Source: Nitrospirota bacterium (lineage in GTDB: Bacteria > Nitrospirota > Nitrospiria > Nitrospirales > Nitrospiraceae). From it: a stretch of DNA of 64,000 bases. A model generated the notes under the pieces. The model searched no databases, was not told the DNA's origin, and saw only the letters and a list, made by a program, of their open reading frames with translations. The stretch spans positions 62,001 through 126,000 of the forward strand of contig JAUXQT010000053.1 in NCBI GenBank assembly GCA_030682135.1, written 5' to 3'. A program made the position numbers and the translations under genes. Positions 54,290 to 64,000 of this stretch are shown here, piece by piece (the stretch's first letter is position 1; every line of letters begins with the position of its first letter).

Positions 54290-55489
54290 ATGGCAAAGGT
54301 GCTCGAAGGTCCCGGGATGGGGCTGATGAAGAAGTGGGGTATCACGGTCCCCAACTATGTCGTCGTCACTTCGGTTGACGAATTGACGAAGCTCGGCCAA
54401 GCCAATGAATGGCTGAAGAAATCCAAGTTGGTGGTGAAGGCGCATGAAGCGCTCGGCTCCCGGTTCAAGCTCGGATTGGTGAAGGTCGATCTTGACTTCA
54501 AGGCGGCGGAAGCCGCGGCGAAGGAGATGATCGGTCGTCAGGTCGGCAGCATCACCGTCTCCCAGGTGATCGTGTCCGAAATGATTCCGCACAAAGAAGA
54601 GTATTATTGTGCGGTGAAGTCCACCCGCGAAGGGACGGATATTCTGGTCGCCAACTGCGGCGGCATTGAAGTCGAATCGAATTGGGAGCGCGTGAAGCGC
54701 TTGGCTTTGGAAGTCGGGCAGCAGCCTTCGGCGGAAGCGCTCGAGAAGGTGGCGAAGGATGCGGGGTTCACCGGTCCGCTCGTGAAGAAGATGGCCGATT
54801 TTGCCGGGAAGATGTTCGCCTGTTTCGACAGTGAAGATGCGCAGTATTTGGAAGTGAATCCCGTGGTTCTGCGCGAACAAGACAGTGAGCTCATCGCGTT
54901 GGATGCGGTGACGCTGCTCGACGGCGACGCCAAGTTCCGGCATCCCGATTGGAACTTTGCCTTTGCCGCAGAATTCGGTCGTGCCTATTCCAAACATGAG
55001 ATGGAAGTGATGGCGGTCGACTCCAAGATCAAGGGGTCAGTCAAATTTATCGAGATTCCCGGCGGCGATACGGCGATGCTGCCGGCAGGCGGTGGCGCCA
55101 GCGTCTATTATTCCGACGCCGTCGTGGCGCGCGGTGGCAAACTCGCAAACTACGCGGAGTATTCGGGTGATCCGCCAGATTGGGCGGTTGAAGTCTTGAC
55201 CGACAAGGTTTGCTCATTGCCCGGGATCAAGAACATCATCGTCGGCGGGGCGATTGCCAATTTCACCGACGTGGTGAAGACCTTCGGCGGCATCATCAAC
55301 GGATTCCGCAAGGCAAAGTCGGAAGGGAAGCTCAAGGGCGTGAAGATCTGGGTGCGTCGCGGAGGCCCGCGGGAGAAGGAAGGGCTCGACGCGATGCGCG
55401 CGCTCAAGGACGAAGGATTCGACATCAACGTCTTCGATCGTAATACGCCGCTCACCGACATCGTTGATAAGGCGCTACAAAAACAGTAA
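54290..55489 (+). CDS. aclB: ATP-citrate lyase, small (ATP-grasp) subunit
   Basis: A 399-residue subunit with the succinyl-CoA synthetase beta-like ATP-grasp fold (VVKAHEALGSRFKLGLVKVD, NPVVLREQDSELIALDAVTL, DTAMLPAGGGASVYY). With AclA it cleaves citrate to acetyl-CoA and oxaloacetate at the cost of ATP, the step that defines the rTCA cycle. The length matches the roughly 398-residue small subunit of Chlorobium. GAAGGAG precedes the ATG. aclA follows after a 95-base gap filled by a repeat. Confidence 0.93.
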   Translation: MAKVLEGPGMGLMKKWGITVPNYVVVTSVDELTKLGQANEWLKKSKLVVKAHEALGSRFKLGLVKVDLDFKAAEAAAKEMIGRQVGSITVSQVIVSEMIPHKEEYYCAVKSTREGTDILVANCGGIEVESNWERVKRLALEVGQQPSAEALEKVAKDAGFTGPLVKKMADFAGKMFACFDSEDAQYLEVNPVVLREQDSELIALDAVTLLDGDAKFRHPDWNFAFAAEFGRAYSKHEMEVMAVDSKIKGSVKFIEIPGGDTAMLPAGGGASVYYSDAVVARGGKLANYAEYSGDPPDWAVEVLTDKVCSLPGIKNIIVGGAIANFTDVVKTFGGIINGFRKAKSEGKLKGVKIWVRRGGPREKEGLDAMRALKDEGFDINVFDRNTPLTDIVDKALQKQ

Positions 55490-55490
55490 C

Positions 55491-55565
55491 GAGTGCTGAG
55501 GCCTGAGTGCTGAGCGGTAAGAGCTGCTCTTCAACTCAGCACGCAGCACTTAGCACTCAGCACTG
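55491..55565. repeat. GTGCTGA phased palindrome between aclB and aclA
   Basis: The left arm has two copies of GAGTGCTGAG-type units (55491-55514). The right arm (55535-55564) has four CAGCAC/AGCACT units in reverse complement, around a small AAGAG/CTCTT inner stem. It forms an imperfect hairpin that ends 20 bases before the aclA start, leaving the ribosome binding site free. There is no T run. Confidence 0.7.
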
Positions 55566-55584
55566 AAAGAAGAGGGAGATCCCG

Positions 55585-57405
55585 ATGAGTATCCTGGCAA
55601 ATAAAGATACCTATGTGGTCATTCAGGGCGGTGTCGCCGGTGTGAACGCCGCGCGCCGGATGGCCGAGTTTTGCTACCTGATCAAACGCTCGCTGAACGT
55701 GTTGGCCTTTGTCTATCCGCCCGATGCCGGCAAGACCCACGAAATTCCGTACGGCAGCGGTCTGGTGACCGTCCCCATCTATAAGACTGTCGCGGAAGCC
55801 ACCAAGCACCATTCCCAGATCAACACCAGTCTCGTCTACATCGGTGCGGATCGTGCGCTGAAGGGCGGAATGGAAGCCTTGGACGACTCGCACATCAAGG
55901 TGGTCTCCATGATCACCGAGGGTGTGCCTGAAAAGGATGCCAAGATCCTGGGCCGCCATGCGACCAAGCTCGGGAAGGTGTTCAACGGCCCTTCGTCGAT
56001 CGGCATTGTCTCAGCCGGTTCCTGCCGCCTTGGCGTGATCGGCGGCGCCTTCGACAACCTGGTGCTGTCGAAGCTCTACCGTGAAGGTTCTTTTGGCGTC
56101 ATCACCAAGTCTGGCGGTCTCTCCAACGAAATTATCTGGATCTGTTCGCAGTTTGCCGACGGTATTACGACAGCCATTGGAATCGGCGGCGATGCCTATC
56201 CGGGAACCGACTATGTGAGTTATCTCGAGATGTTCGAGAACGATCCCCAGACGAAGGCGGTCATCATTGTCGGCGAAATGGGTGGCGATCTCGAAGAACG
56301 GGCCGCCGAGTGGTACGGCGCGAAGAAGCGGCGCGTCAAGTTGATGGCCGTGGTCTCCGGCTTCTGCCAGGAGAGCCTGCCGAAGGGCATGAAGTTCGGT
56401 CACGCCGGCGCGAAGGAAGGCTTGAAGGGCGAAGGGTCGGCCCGTGCCAAATCCGATGCTCTGAAAAATGCCGGTGCGACTGTCCCGGCGACATTCGGGG
56501 CCTTGGGCCCGGCGATCAAGGAAGCCTATCAGGAGATGTTGAAGTCCGGTCAGGTGAAGGAGCCGGTCGAGCCGGCCTCACTGCCGAAATTGCCCAAGAG
56601 CATTGAAGCGGCGATGAAGGCCGATGAAGTGATGGTGGCCCCGCTGATCCGTACCACTATCAGCGATGACCGCGGCGACGAACCCTGCTACGACGGATAC
56701 CCGGCTTCCGAGCTCATCAATAAAGGCTACGAAATCCCCCACGTCGTGGGACTGTTGTGGGACAAGCGGCTGATTTCCAAACAAGAAGCTGAAATCATCA
56801 AGCGTATCATGATGCTCTCGGCCGATCATGGACCCTGCGTCAGCGGGGCCTTGGGGACGATCATCGCGGCCTGCGCCGGGATCGGACTGTCCCAGTCGGT
56901 GGCGGCAGGCTTGATCATGATCGGCCCCCGCTTCGGCGGCGCCGTGACCGATGCCGGACGCTTCTTCAAACATGCGGTCGACAATAAAATGACGGTGGAC
57001 GAGTTCCTGGTCTATATGAAGAAGAACCATGGCCCTGTCCCAGGGATCGGCCATCGCGTGAAGAGCTTGCGCAATCCTGACAAGCGGGTGAAAGAGCTGG
57101 TCGGATACGTCAAGAGTTTGAACATGAAGACGCCGTGCCTCGATTTTGCGCTCGAAGTGGAAAAGATCACGTCGGTGAAGAAGGACAACCTGATCCTCAA
57201 CGTGGACGGCACGATGGCAGCGGTGCTCGTCGATATCGGCTTCCCGGTCGACAGTTTGAACGGCTTCTTCATCCTCTCGCGCACGATCGGGTTGATCGGG
57301 CATTGGGTGGATCAGAAGCGTCAGGACAGCCGCTTGATCAGGCTGTTCGATTATTTGGTGAATTACGCGGCTCCCAAGCGCCGCGAAGTGCCGCCGCTGA
57401 AATAA
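55585..57405 (+). CDS. aclA: ATP-citrate lyase, large subunit
   Basis: A 606-residue subunit: an N-terminal CoA-binding/succinyl-CoA synthetase alpha-like part with the phospho-histidine at 273 in FGHAGAKEG, and a C-terminal citrate-synthase-like domain with GALGTIIAACAGIG, PRFGGAVTDAGRFF and the catalytic histidine at about 490 in GIGHRVKSL. Length fits the roughly 608-residue Chlorobium-type subunit. GAGGGAG precedes the ATG. The stop is followed at once by another phased palindrome. Confidence 0.94.
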   Translation: MSILANKDTYVVIQGGVAGVNAARRMAEFCYLIKRSLNVLAFVYPPDAGKTHEIPYGSGLVTVPIYKTVAEATKHHSQINTSLVYIGADRALKGGMEALDDSHIKVVSMITEGVPEKDAKILGRHATKLGKVFNGPSSIGIVSAGSCRLGVIGGAFDNLVLSKLYREGSFGVITKSGGLSNEIIWICSQFADGITTAIGIGGDAYPGTDYVSYLEMFENDPQTKAVIIVGEMGGDLEERAAEWYGAKKRRVKLMAVVSGFCQESLPKGMKFGHAGAKEGLKGEGSARAKSDALKNAGATVPATFGALGPAIKEAYQEMLKSGQVKEPVEPASLPKLPKSIEAAMKADEVMVAPLIRTTISDDRGDEPCYDGYPASELINKGYEIPHVVGLLWDKRLISKQEAEIIKRIMMLSADHGPCVSGALGTIIAACAGIGLSQSVAAGLIMIGPRFGGAVTDAGRFFKHAVDNKMTVDEFLVYMKKNHGPVPGIGHRVKSLRNPDKRVKELVGYVKSLNMKTPCLDFALEVEKITSVKKDNLILNVDGTMAAVLVDIGFPVDSLNGFFILSRTIGLIGHWVDQKRQDSRLIRLFDYLVNYAAPKRREVPPLK

Positions 57406-57474
57406 GTGCTGAGTAGCGAGTGCTGAGTGCTGAGCAGCGGATCTGTTATCCGCACTCAGCACTCAGGACTCAGA
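57406..57474. repeat. GTGCTGA phased palindrome between aclA and acn
   Basis: It begins at the base after the aclA stop. The left arm has GTGCTGA units (57406-57434) and the right arm has CTCAGCACTCAGGACTCAG. The centre GCGGAT-CTGTT-ATCCGC is a perfect stem, and it extends through TGAGTGCTGAG on both sides with one small bulge. The hairpin is long and stable. It ends just before the AAGGAG of the aconitase gene. Confidence 0.72.
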
Positions 57475-57495
57475 ACCTCTAAGGAGCGAACTGTC

Positions 57496-59742
57496 ATGTC
57501 GATCGATCTGGCTAAAAATCTCTATGCGAAGATGCCCGATGTGTTTGCCAAAGCCCGGAAGAAGTTCGGGCGTGGTTTGACGCTGGCGGAGAAGATCCTC
57601 GTTTCACATGCCGACAATTTCGATACCCAGACGTGGGAGCGCGGCAAGGCGATGTTGGCCTTGCGCCCCGATCGTGTGGCGATGCAGGATGCGACGGCCC
57701 AGATGGCCATGCTGCAATTCATGCAGGCCAACAAGAAGCAAGCGGCCGTCCCGAGCACTATCCATTGCGATCACTTGATCCGTGCCGAAATGGGCTCCGA
57801 GAAGGATCTGCTTCGTGCGGTGGACGAGAACAAGGAAGTCTATAATTTTCTCGCCTCGGCGGCGAAGAAATACGGCATCGGTTTCTGGAAGCCTGGCGCT
57901 GGGATCATTCACCAGGTCGTGCTGGAGAACTATGCGTTCCCCGGCAGCTTGATCATCGGTACCGATTCTCATACCCCCAACGGCGGCGGACTTGGTGGCT
58001 TAGCCATCGGTGTCGGCGGTGCGGATGCCGGCGAAGTCATGGCCGGTCTGCCATGGGAAGTGCTTCATCCGAAGCTGATCGGTATCCGCCTGACCGGCAA
58101 GTTGAGCGGCTGGACCTCGGCTAAGGACGTCATCCTGTATCTTTGCGGCCTGCTCACGGTGAAGGGCGGAACGAACAAGATCGTCGAGTACTTCGGCCCA
58201 GGAGCCGAGACCATCAGTGCAACCGGTAAGGGCACGATCTGCAACATGGGCGCGGAGTTGGGCGCGACGACCTCCGTGTTCCCCTTCGACCAGAAGATGG
58301 TCGCCTATCTGAATATCACAGACCGGGCAGAGTTGGCCAATCTTGCCATTGCAAACAAGGCCTTGCTGGTGGCGGATCCAGAGGTCTATCAGACGCCTGA
58401 GAAATATTACGACCAGATCGTGGAAGTCGACCTGTCGACGCTTGAGCCCCATGTGGTCGGGCCCCATACGCCAGACCTTGCGCGACCCATCTCCAAGATG
58501 GCGGCGGAAGCGAAGGAGAAGGGCTATCCGGTTGAGCTCAAGGCGGCCCTCATCGGCAGCTGCACCAATTCCTCCTATGAAGACATCAGCCGTTCGGCCC
58601 ACATCGCTCAGCAGGGGTTGAGGGCCGGGCTCAAAGCGAAGGCCTCGTTTCTGGTGTCGCCAGGTTCCGAGCGCATTTATCACACGATGAAGCGCGACGG
58701 GTTCTTGGACACGTTTGAAAAGTTGGGTGGCACGGTGTTGTCGAATTCCTGTGGCCCCTGTATCGGACAGTGGAAGCGGGCCGATGGCGTGAAGGGGAAA
58801 GCGGATTCGATCGTCAGTTCGTTCAACCGCAATTTCCCTGGCCGCAACGACGGCATCAGTGAGACCTTGTCATTCCTTGCAAGCCCGGAAATTGTGACCG
58901 CTTATGCCATCTCGGGCGACTTGAATTTTGATCCCGTCAATCAGACGCTTAAGGGCGCAGACGGCAAGCAGTTTAAGTTTGAGCCGCCGCAGGGTGAAGA
59001 ACTTCCAGCCAAGGGCTTCGCGAAGGCTGACGAAGGTTTTGTGGCGCCGGCCGCCAACGGAGATGGTTTGACCGTCGACATTCCGCCGACGAGCGAGCGG
59101 TTGCAATTGCTGCAGCCCTTCCCGCGCTGGGACGGCAAAGATTTCGAAAAGCTCCCGTTGTTGATCAAGACCAAGGGCAAGACCACGACCGATCATATCT
59201 CTCCAGCCGGTCCCTGGCTCAAGTATCGAGGTCATCTCGACAAGATCAGCGACAACATGTTCCTGGGCGCGAACAATGCGTTCTTCCCGGAGCCCGGCAA
59301 GGGCACGGATGTGTTAACGGGGGAGACCGGCTTGACCATGGCGCAGATCGCCCGCCGCTATAAGGCGAAGGGGATCGGTTCGGTTGTGGTCGGAGATGAG
59401 AATTACGGCGAGGGCAGCAGCCGGGAACATGCCGCGATGTCTCCGCGATTCCTCAACGTGCGCGTGGTTATCACGAAGGGTTTTGCCCGCATTCACGAGA
59501 CGAACTTGAAGAAACAGGGGATCTTGGCGTTGACCTTCGCTGACCCGAAGGATTACGAGAAGATTGAGCAACAGGACCGCATCAGCGTGACGGGGCTTAG
59601 CAGCCTGGCTCCCGGCAAACCGGTGCAGGTGACGATACACAAGACGGATGGCACTTCGCTCACCATCCAGGCGAACCATAGCATCACCGATCAGCAGATT
59701 GCGTGGTTCAAGGCTGGTTCAGCGTTGAATGCGCTGAACTGA
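57496..59742 (+). CDS. acn: Aconitate hydratase
   Basis: A 748-residue aconitase, isomerising citrate and isocitrate with a 4Fe-4S cluster. Cluster cysteines are in GSCTNSSYEDISR and SCGPCIGQW; GTDSHTPNGGGLGGLAIGVGG (in part), the swivelling C-terminal domain GDENYGEGSSREHAA and the arginine-bearing NRNFPGRND are also seen. Length and the N-terminus are closer to the mitochondrial-type enzyme than to AcnA or AcnB. ATG 57496 has AAGGAG eight bases upstream; the frame is open 69 bases earlier into the repeat. Confidence 0.93.
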   Translation: MSIDLAKNLYAKMPDVFAKARKKFGRGLTLAEKILVSHADNFDTQTWERGKAMLALRPDRVAMQDATAQMAMLQFMQANKKQAAVPSTIHCDHLIRAEMGSEKDLLRAVDENKEVYNFLASAAKKYGIGFWKPGAGIIHQVVLENYAFPGSLIIGTDSHTPNGGGLGGLAIGVGGADAGEVMAGLPWEVLHPKLIGIRLTGKLSGWTSAKDVILYLCGLLTVKGGTNKIVEYFGPGAETISATGKGTICNMGAELGATTSVFPFDQKMVAYLNITDRAELANLAIANKALLVADPEVYQTPEKYYDQIVEVDLSTLEPHVVGPHTPDLARPISKMAAEAKEKGYPVELKAALIGSCTNSSYEDISRSAHIAQQGLRAGLKAKASFLVSPGSERIYHTMKRDGFLDTFEKLGGTVLSNSCGPCIGQWKRADGVKGKADSIVSSFNRNFPGRNDGISETLSFLASPEIVTAYAISGDLNFDPVNQTLKGADGKQFKFEPPQGEELPAKGFAKADEGFVAPAANGDGLTVDIPPTSERLQLLQPFPRWDGKDFEKLPLLIKTKGKTTTDHISPAGPWLKYRGHLDKISDNMFLGANNAFFPEPGKGTDVLTGETGLTMAQIARRYKAKGIGSVVVGDENYGEGSSREHAAMSPRFLNVRVVITKGFARIHETNLKKQGILALTFADPKDYEKIEQQDRISVTGLSSLAPGKPVQVTIHKTDGTSLTIQANHSITDQQIAWFKAGSALNALN

Positions 59743-61998
<2,256 letters not shown>

Positions 61999-62002
61999 AA
62001 AA

Positions 62003-62080
62003 GCCGTCAGTGGTCAGCTGTCAGCGGTCAGCCGGCGGGAAATCCGAAGGCTGAACGCTGATGGCTGAGAGCTGATAGCG
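62003..62080. repeat. TCAGC phased palindrome between icd and sdhB
   Basis: The left arm carries four GTCAG/GTCAGC units spaced seven bases apart (62003-62034). The right arm carries GGCTGAACGCTGATGGCTGA and more GCTGA units (62049-62080). Unit and spacing differ from the GTGCTGA elements but the design is the same. It ends 13 bases before the sdhB ATG. Confidence 0.68.
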
Positions 62081-62093
62081 GATTTTGGAGACC

Positions 62094-62804
62094 ATGGCAC
62101 AAGAAGACAGCAACGTTATCGATCAGCCGGAAGTCATCCGGCACAAGATGGTCACGGTTGAGATCGCCGGCAAAAAGTACGACGTGCCGGAGGGGATCAC
62201 GATTATTAAGGCCCTCTGGTACTCCGGCCAGGAAGTCGTCCGAGGGGCCGGCTGTCTTGGTGGGTTCTGTGGCGCCTGCGCTGCCTACTATCGGACCAAG
62301 GACGACCCGAAAGTGCGAACCTGCCTGGCTTGCCAGATGGCGGTGCAGGACGGGATGTCGATCACGATGATGCCGCCGTTTCCTGCCCGCAAGGCGACCT
62401 ACGACATTCAGGCGCTCAAAGATCCGAAACAAGATCTCTTCAATCTCTATCCCGAAGCGCCGCTCTGCCGGAACTGCAACGCCTGCACTGAAGCCTGCCC
62501 GCAGAAGATCGACGTGCGAGAGGGAGTCTGGAAAGCGGTCTTCGGCGATTTCAAAAGTGTGTCCGAGATGTTCATGGATTGCGTGATGTGCGGCATGTGC
62601 ACGCCGGTTTGTATCGCGGACATCGCCCCCAATCTGGTGGCCCTGTACGTGAGCCGGGCGCAGGGGGCTCATTTCACCGAGAAGCCTGCGGGCCTGGATA
62701 CGCGCATCAAGGAAATTCAGGACGGCCGTTTTACGGATGAATGGGCCAAGATCCTCAAGATGACTGAGAAAGAACTGGCCGATCACTGCGCGACGGTCAA
62801 GTAG
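62094..62804 (+). CDS. Succinate dehydrogenase/fumarate reductase iron-sulfur subunit
   Basis: A 236-residue iron-sulfur subunit. The N-terminal ferredoxin fold has a 2Fe-2S set in GAGCLGGFCGACAAYY and RTCLAC. The C-terminal part has CRNCNACTEACP and CVMCGMCTPVC for a 4Fe-4S and a further cluster. It passes electrons to the flavoprotein encoded next. In the rTCA direction the complex reduces fumarate. ATG 62094 has TTGGAG upstream; a TTG at 62085 would add three residues. No membrane anchor subunit is in the window. Confidence 0.82.
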   Translation: MAQEDSNVIDQPEVIRHKMVTVEIAGKKYDVPEGITIIKALWYSGQEVVRGAGCLGGFCGACAAYYRTKDDPKVRTCLACQMAVQDGMSITMMPPFPARKATYDIQALKDPKQDLFNLYPEAPLCRNCNACTEACPQKIDVREGVWKAVFGDFKSVSEMFMDCVMCGMCTPVCIADIAPNLVALYVSRAQGAHFTEKPAGLDTRIKEIQDGRFTDEWAKILKMTEKELADHCATVK

Positions 62805-62812
62805 CCTAACGA

Positions 62813-62884
62813 GCCATCAGCCGTCAGCTCTCAGCTTCTGAAAATGAGGCAAAAGCTGAAGGCTGATCGCTGAACGCTGAAAGC
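62813..62884. repeat. TCAGC phased palindrome between sdhB and sdhA
   Basis: The left arm has CATCAGC, CGTCAGC and TCTCAGC units (62813-62838). The right arm has AAGCTGA, AGGCTGA, TCGCTGA and ACGCTGA units (62853-62884). Seven-base phasing is clear. It ends six bases before the ATG of the flavoprotein gene and may hide or replace its ribosome binding site, since none is visible there. Confidence 0.7.
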
Positions 62885-62890
62885 ACATTC

Positions 62891-64000
62891 ATGGACATTC
62901 ATGCCCTTCAACAGATCGTACATCAGACGCGGGATGCTCGACGCAAACAGACCCTTCCTAAGCTCTCACCGGCCGATCGCGATCAACTGATCCATAAGTA
63001 CCATCCGGACTTTCGGGCAAGCGCCTTCCGTCCGATCCGTTTCGGTCCCAATGTGGGGGACAAGACGGCGATTGAGCTGGCGACCTTGCTGGAGGGCGAT
63101 AGCTCTATTGCCGACGGATTCGATCTGACGCCCCACTACACGACCGATGTGTTGGTGGTGGGCGGCGGTGGGGCTGGTTGTGCCGCAGCGCTTCATGCCC
63201 ATGGAGCCGGCGCCAAGGTCATGCTGGCGACGAAGCTTCGTCTCGGCGACTCCAACAGCGTCATGGCCCAGGGGGGCATGCAGATTTCGGTGGCGCCTGA
63301 AGACTCACCCGTGACGCACTTCGTGGATACGCTGAAGGGCGGCCACATGCAGAACGACCATCAGCTGCTCAAGGTGATGGTCGAAGAAGGTCCATCGATT
63401 GCGAAATGGCTCTTGAGCCTGGGTGTGTTGTTCGATCGTGACGGAGACGGCAACCTCCATGTCAAAAAAGGCGGCGGGAGCTCAAAGCCTCGCCTCCTGA
63501 CCTGCTCCGACTACACCGGCCTTGAAATTATGCGGGTGCTCAAGGACGAGGTCCTGAATCAAAAGATTCAGCTGCTCGAATTCTGCGCCGCGGTCGAGCT
63601 GACGAGCGACGAGAAGGGCCACTGCACCGGCGCCATTTTCAAAGACCTCGACAACCAGCGCCACGTCGTCGTGGCAGCCAAGTCGGTCATTCTAGCGACG
63701 GGCGGGATCGGCCGGCTCCATATCCAGGGGTTCCCGACCAGCAACCATTACGGCGCGACAGGCGACGGACTCTGCTTATCCTATCGGCTTGGCGCGAAAC
63801 TCATGCATGTCGATACGTTCCAGTATCACCCCTCAGGCGCCGTCTATCCCGAACAGCTCATTGGGGCCTTGGTGACAGAAGGCATCCGGTCCGAAGGCGG
63901 ACATTTGGTCAATGCGAAGGGCGAACGGTTCGTCAATGAACTGGATACCCGCGATGTCGTCTCGGCGTCGATTATTCGGGAATGCGAAGAGGGCAGGGGG
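62891..64000 (+). CDS. Succinate dehydrogenase/fumarate reductase flavoprotein subunit, 5' part
   Basis: The gene runs off the window; 370 codons are visible. About residues 85-115 hold the FAD dinucleotide motif VLVVGGGGAGCAAALHA. MAQGGMQISV follows, and later ILATGGIGR and YHPSGAVYPEQLIGALVTEG (20), with substrate-site His and Arg expected. At the position where membrane SDH/FRD carry the covalent FAD histidine (HxVAAQGG), this protein has Asn122 (SNSVMAQGG), so FAD is probably not covalently bound. This is like soluble fumarate reductases and L-aspartate oxidase, but the iron-sulfur partner argues against the latter. Confidence 0.85.
   Translation, partial: MDIHALQQIVHQTRDARRKQTLPKLSPADRDQLIHKYHPDFRASAFRPIRFGPNVGDKTAIELATLLEGDSSIADGFDLTPHYTTDVLVVGGGGAGCAAALHAHGAGAKVMLATKLRLGDSNSVMAQGGMQISVAPEDSPVTHFVDTLKGGHMQNDHQLLKVMVEEGPSIAKWLLSLGVLFDRDGDGNLHVKKGGGSSKPRLLTCSDYTGLEIMRVLKDEVLNQKIQLLEFCAAVELTSDEKGHCTGAIFKDLDNQRHVVVAAKSVILATGGIGRLHIQGFPTSNHYGATGDGLCLSYRLGAKLMHVDTFQYHPSGAVYPEQLIGALVTEGIRSEGGHLVNAKGERFVNELDTRDVVSASIIRECEEGRG

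Overview
The window reads as a chromosomal segment of a Nitrospira-type bacterium (phylum Nitrospirota). That is an inference. It rests on a reductive TCA (rTCA) gene set, with two-subunit ATP-citrate lyase, a five-gene 2-oxoacid:ferredoxin oxidoreductase, aconitase, monomeric isocitrate dehydrogenase and a fumarate reductase/succinate dehydrogenase pair, together with Gram-negative envelope genes (TonB-dependent receptors, lipoprotein, type IV pilus parts). No rRNA, tRNA, CRISPR array, IS element or phage gene was recognised.

Layout. 1-5 kb: a PgeF end, then yggS-proC-yggT-divIVA, a beta-lactamase-fold hydrolase, a small conserved unknown and pgsA. 5-9.7 kb: pilC-pilS-pilR. 9.7-13.1 kb: ispE-prs-rplY-pth. 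13.2-21.7 kb: a ribosome and lipid block, rpsF-ssb-rpsR-DUF177-rpmF followed by plsX-fabH-fabD-fabG-acpP-fabF-rnc. 21.8-30.5 kb: two exported cyclophilins, a PilZ protein, a Cys/His-rich protein with a secreted beta-propeller, folD-metF-panB, a membrane hydroxylase, DUF309 and ApaH.

30.6-44.8 kb holds seven tightly packed minus-strand genes. In transcription order these are two paralogous TonB-dependent receptors, a YfiR-like periplasmic protein, a CHASE8-like/HAMP hybrid kinase, a FIST protein, a PAS/GAF hybrid kinase and a REC-histidine kinase. It looks like an envelope-to-cytoplasm phosphorelay in which the GGDEF output of the known YfiR-YfiN pair is replaced by kinase-REC-REC-Hpt. No output response regulator is present. 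This is my best candidate for an undescribed system.

45-64 kb: queF and a stand-alone MetV-like Cys protein point away from the 2-oxoacid:ferredoxin oxidoreductase operon, which ends in a strong terminator. Several small genes follow (Rsm22-like, zinc-ribbon, dual-specificity phosphatase, mutM), then aclB-aclA-acn-icd-sdhB-sdhA, the last running off the window. Four of the five gaps in this last run carry imperfect palindromes built of short phased repeats.

Starts were chosen by ribosome binding site, overlap and family length. Domain positions are estimates by eye and functions come from recognised motifs. No database search was run.
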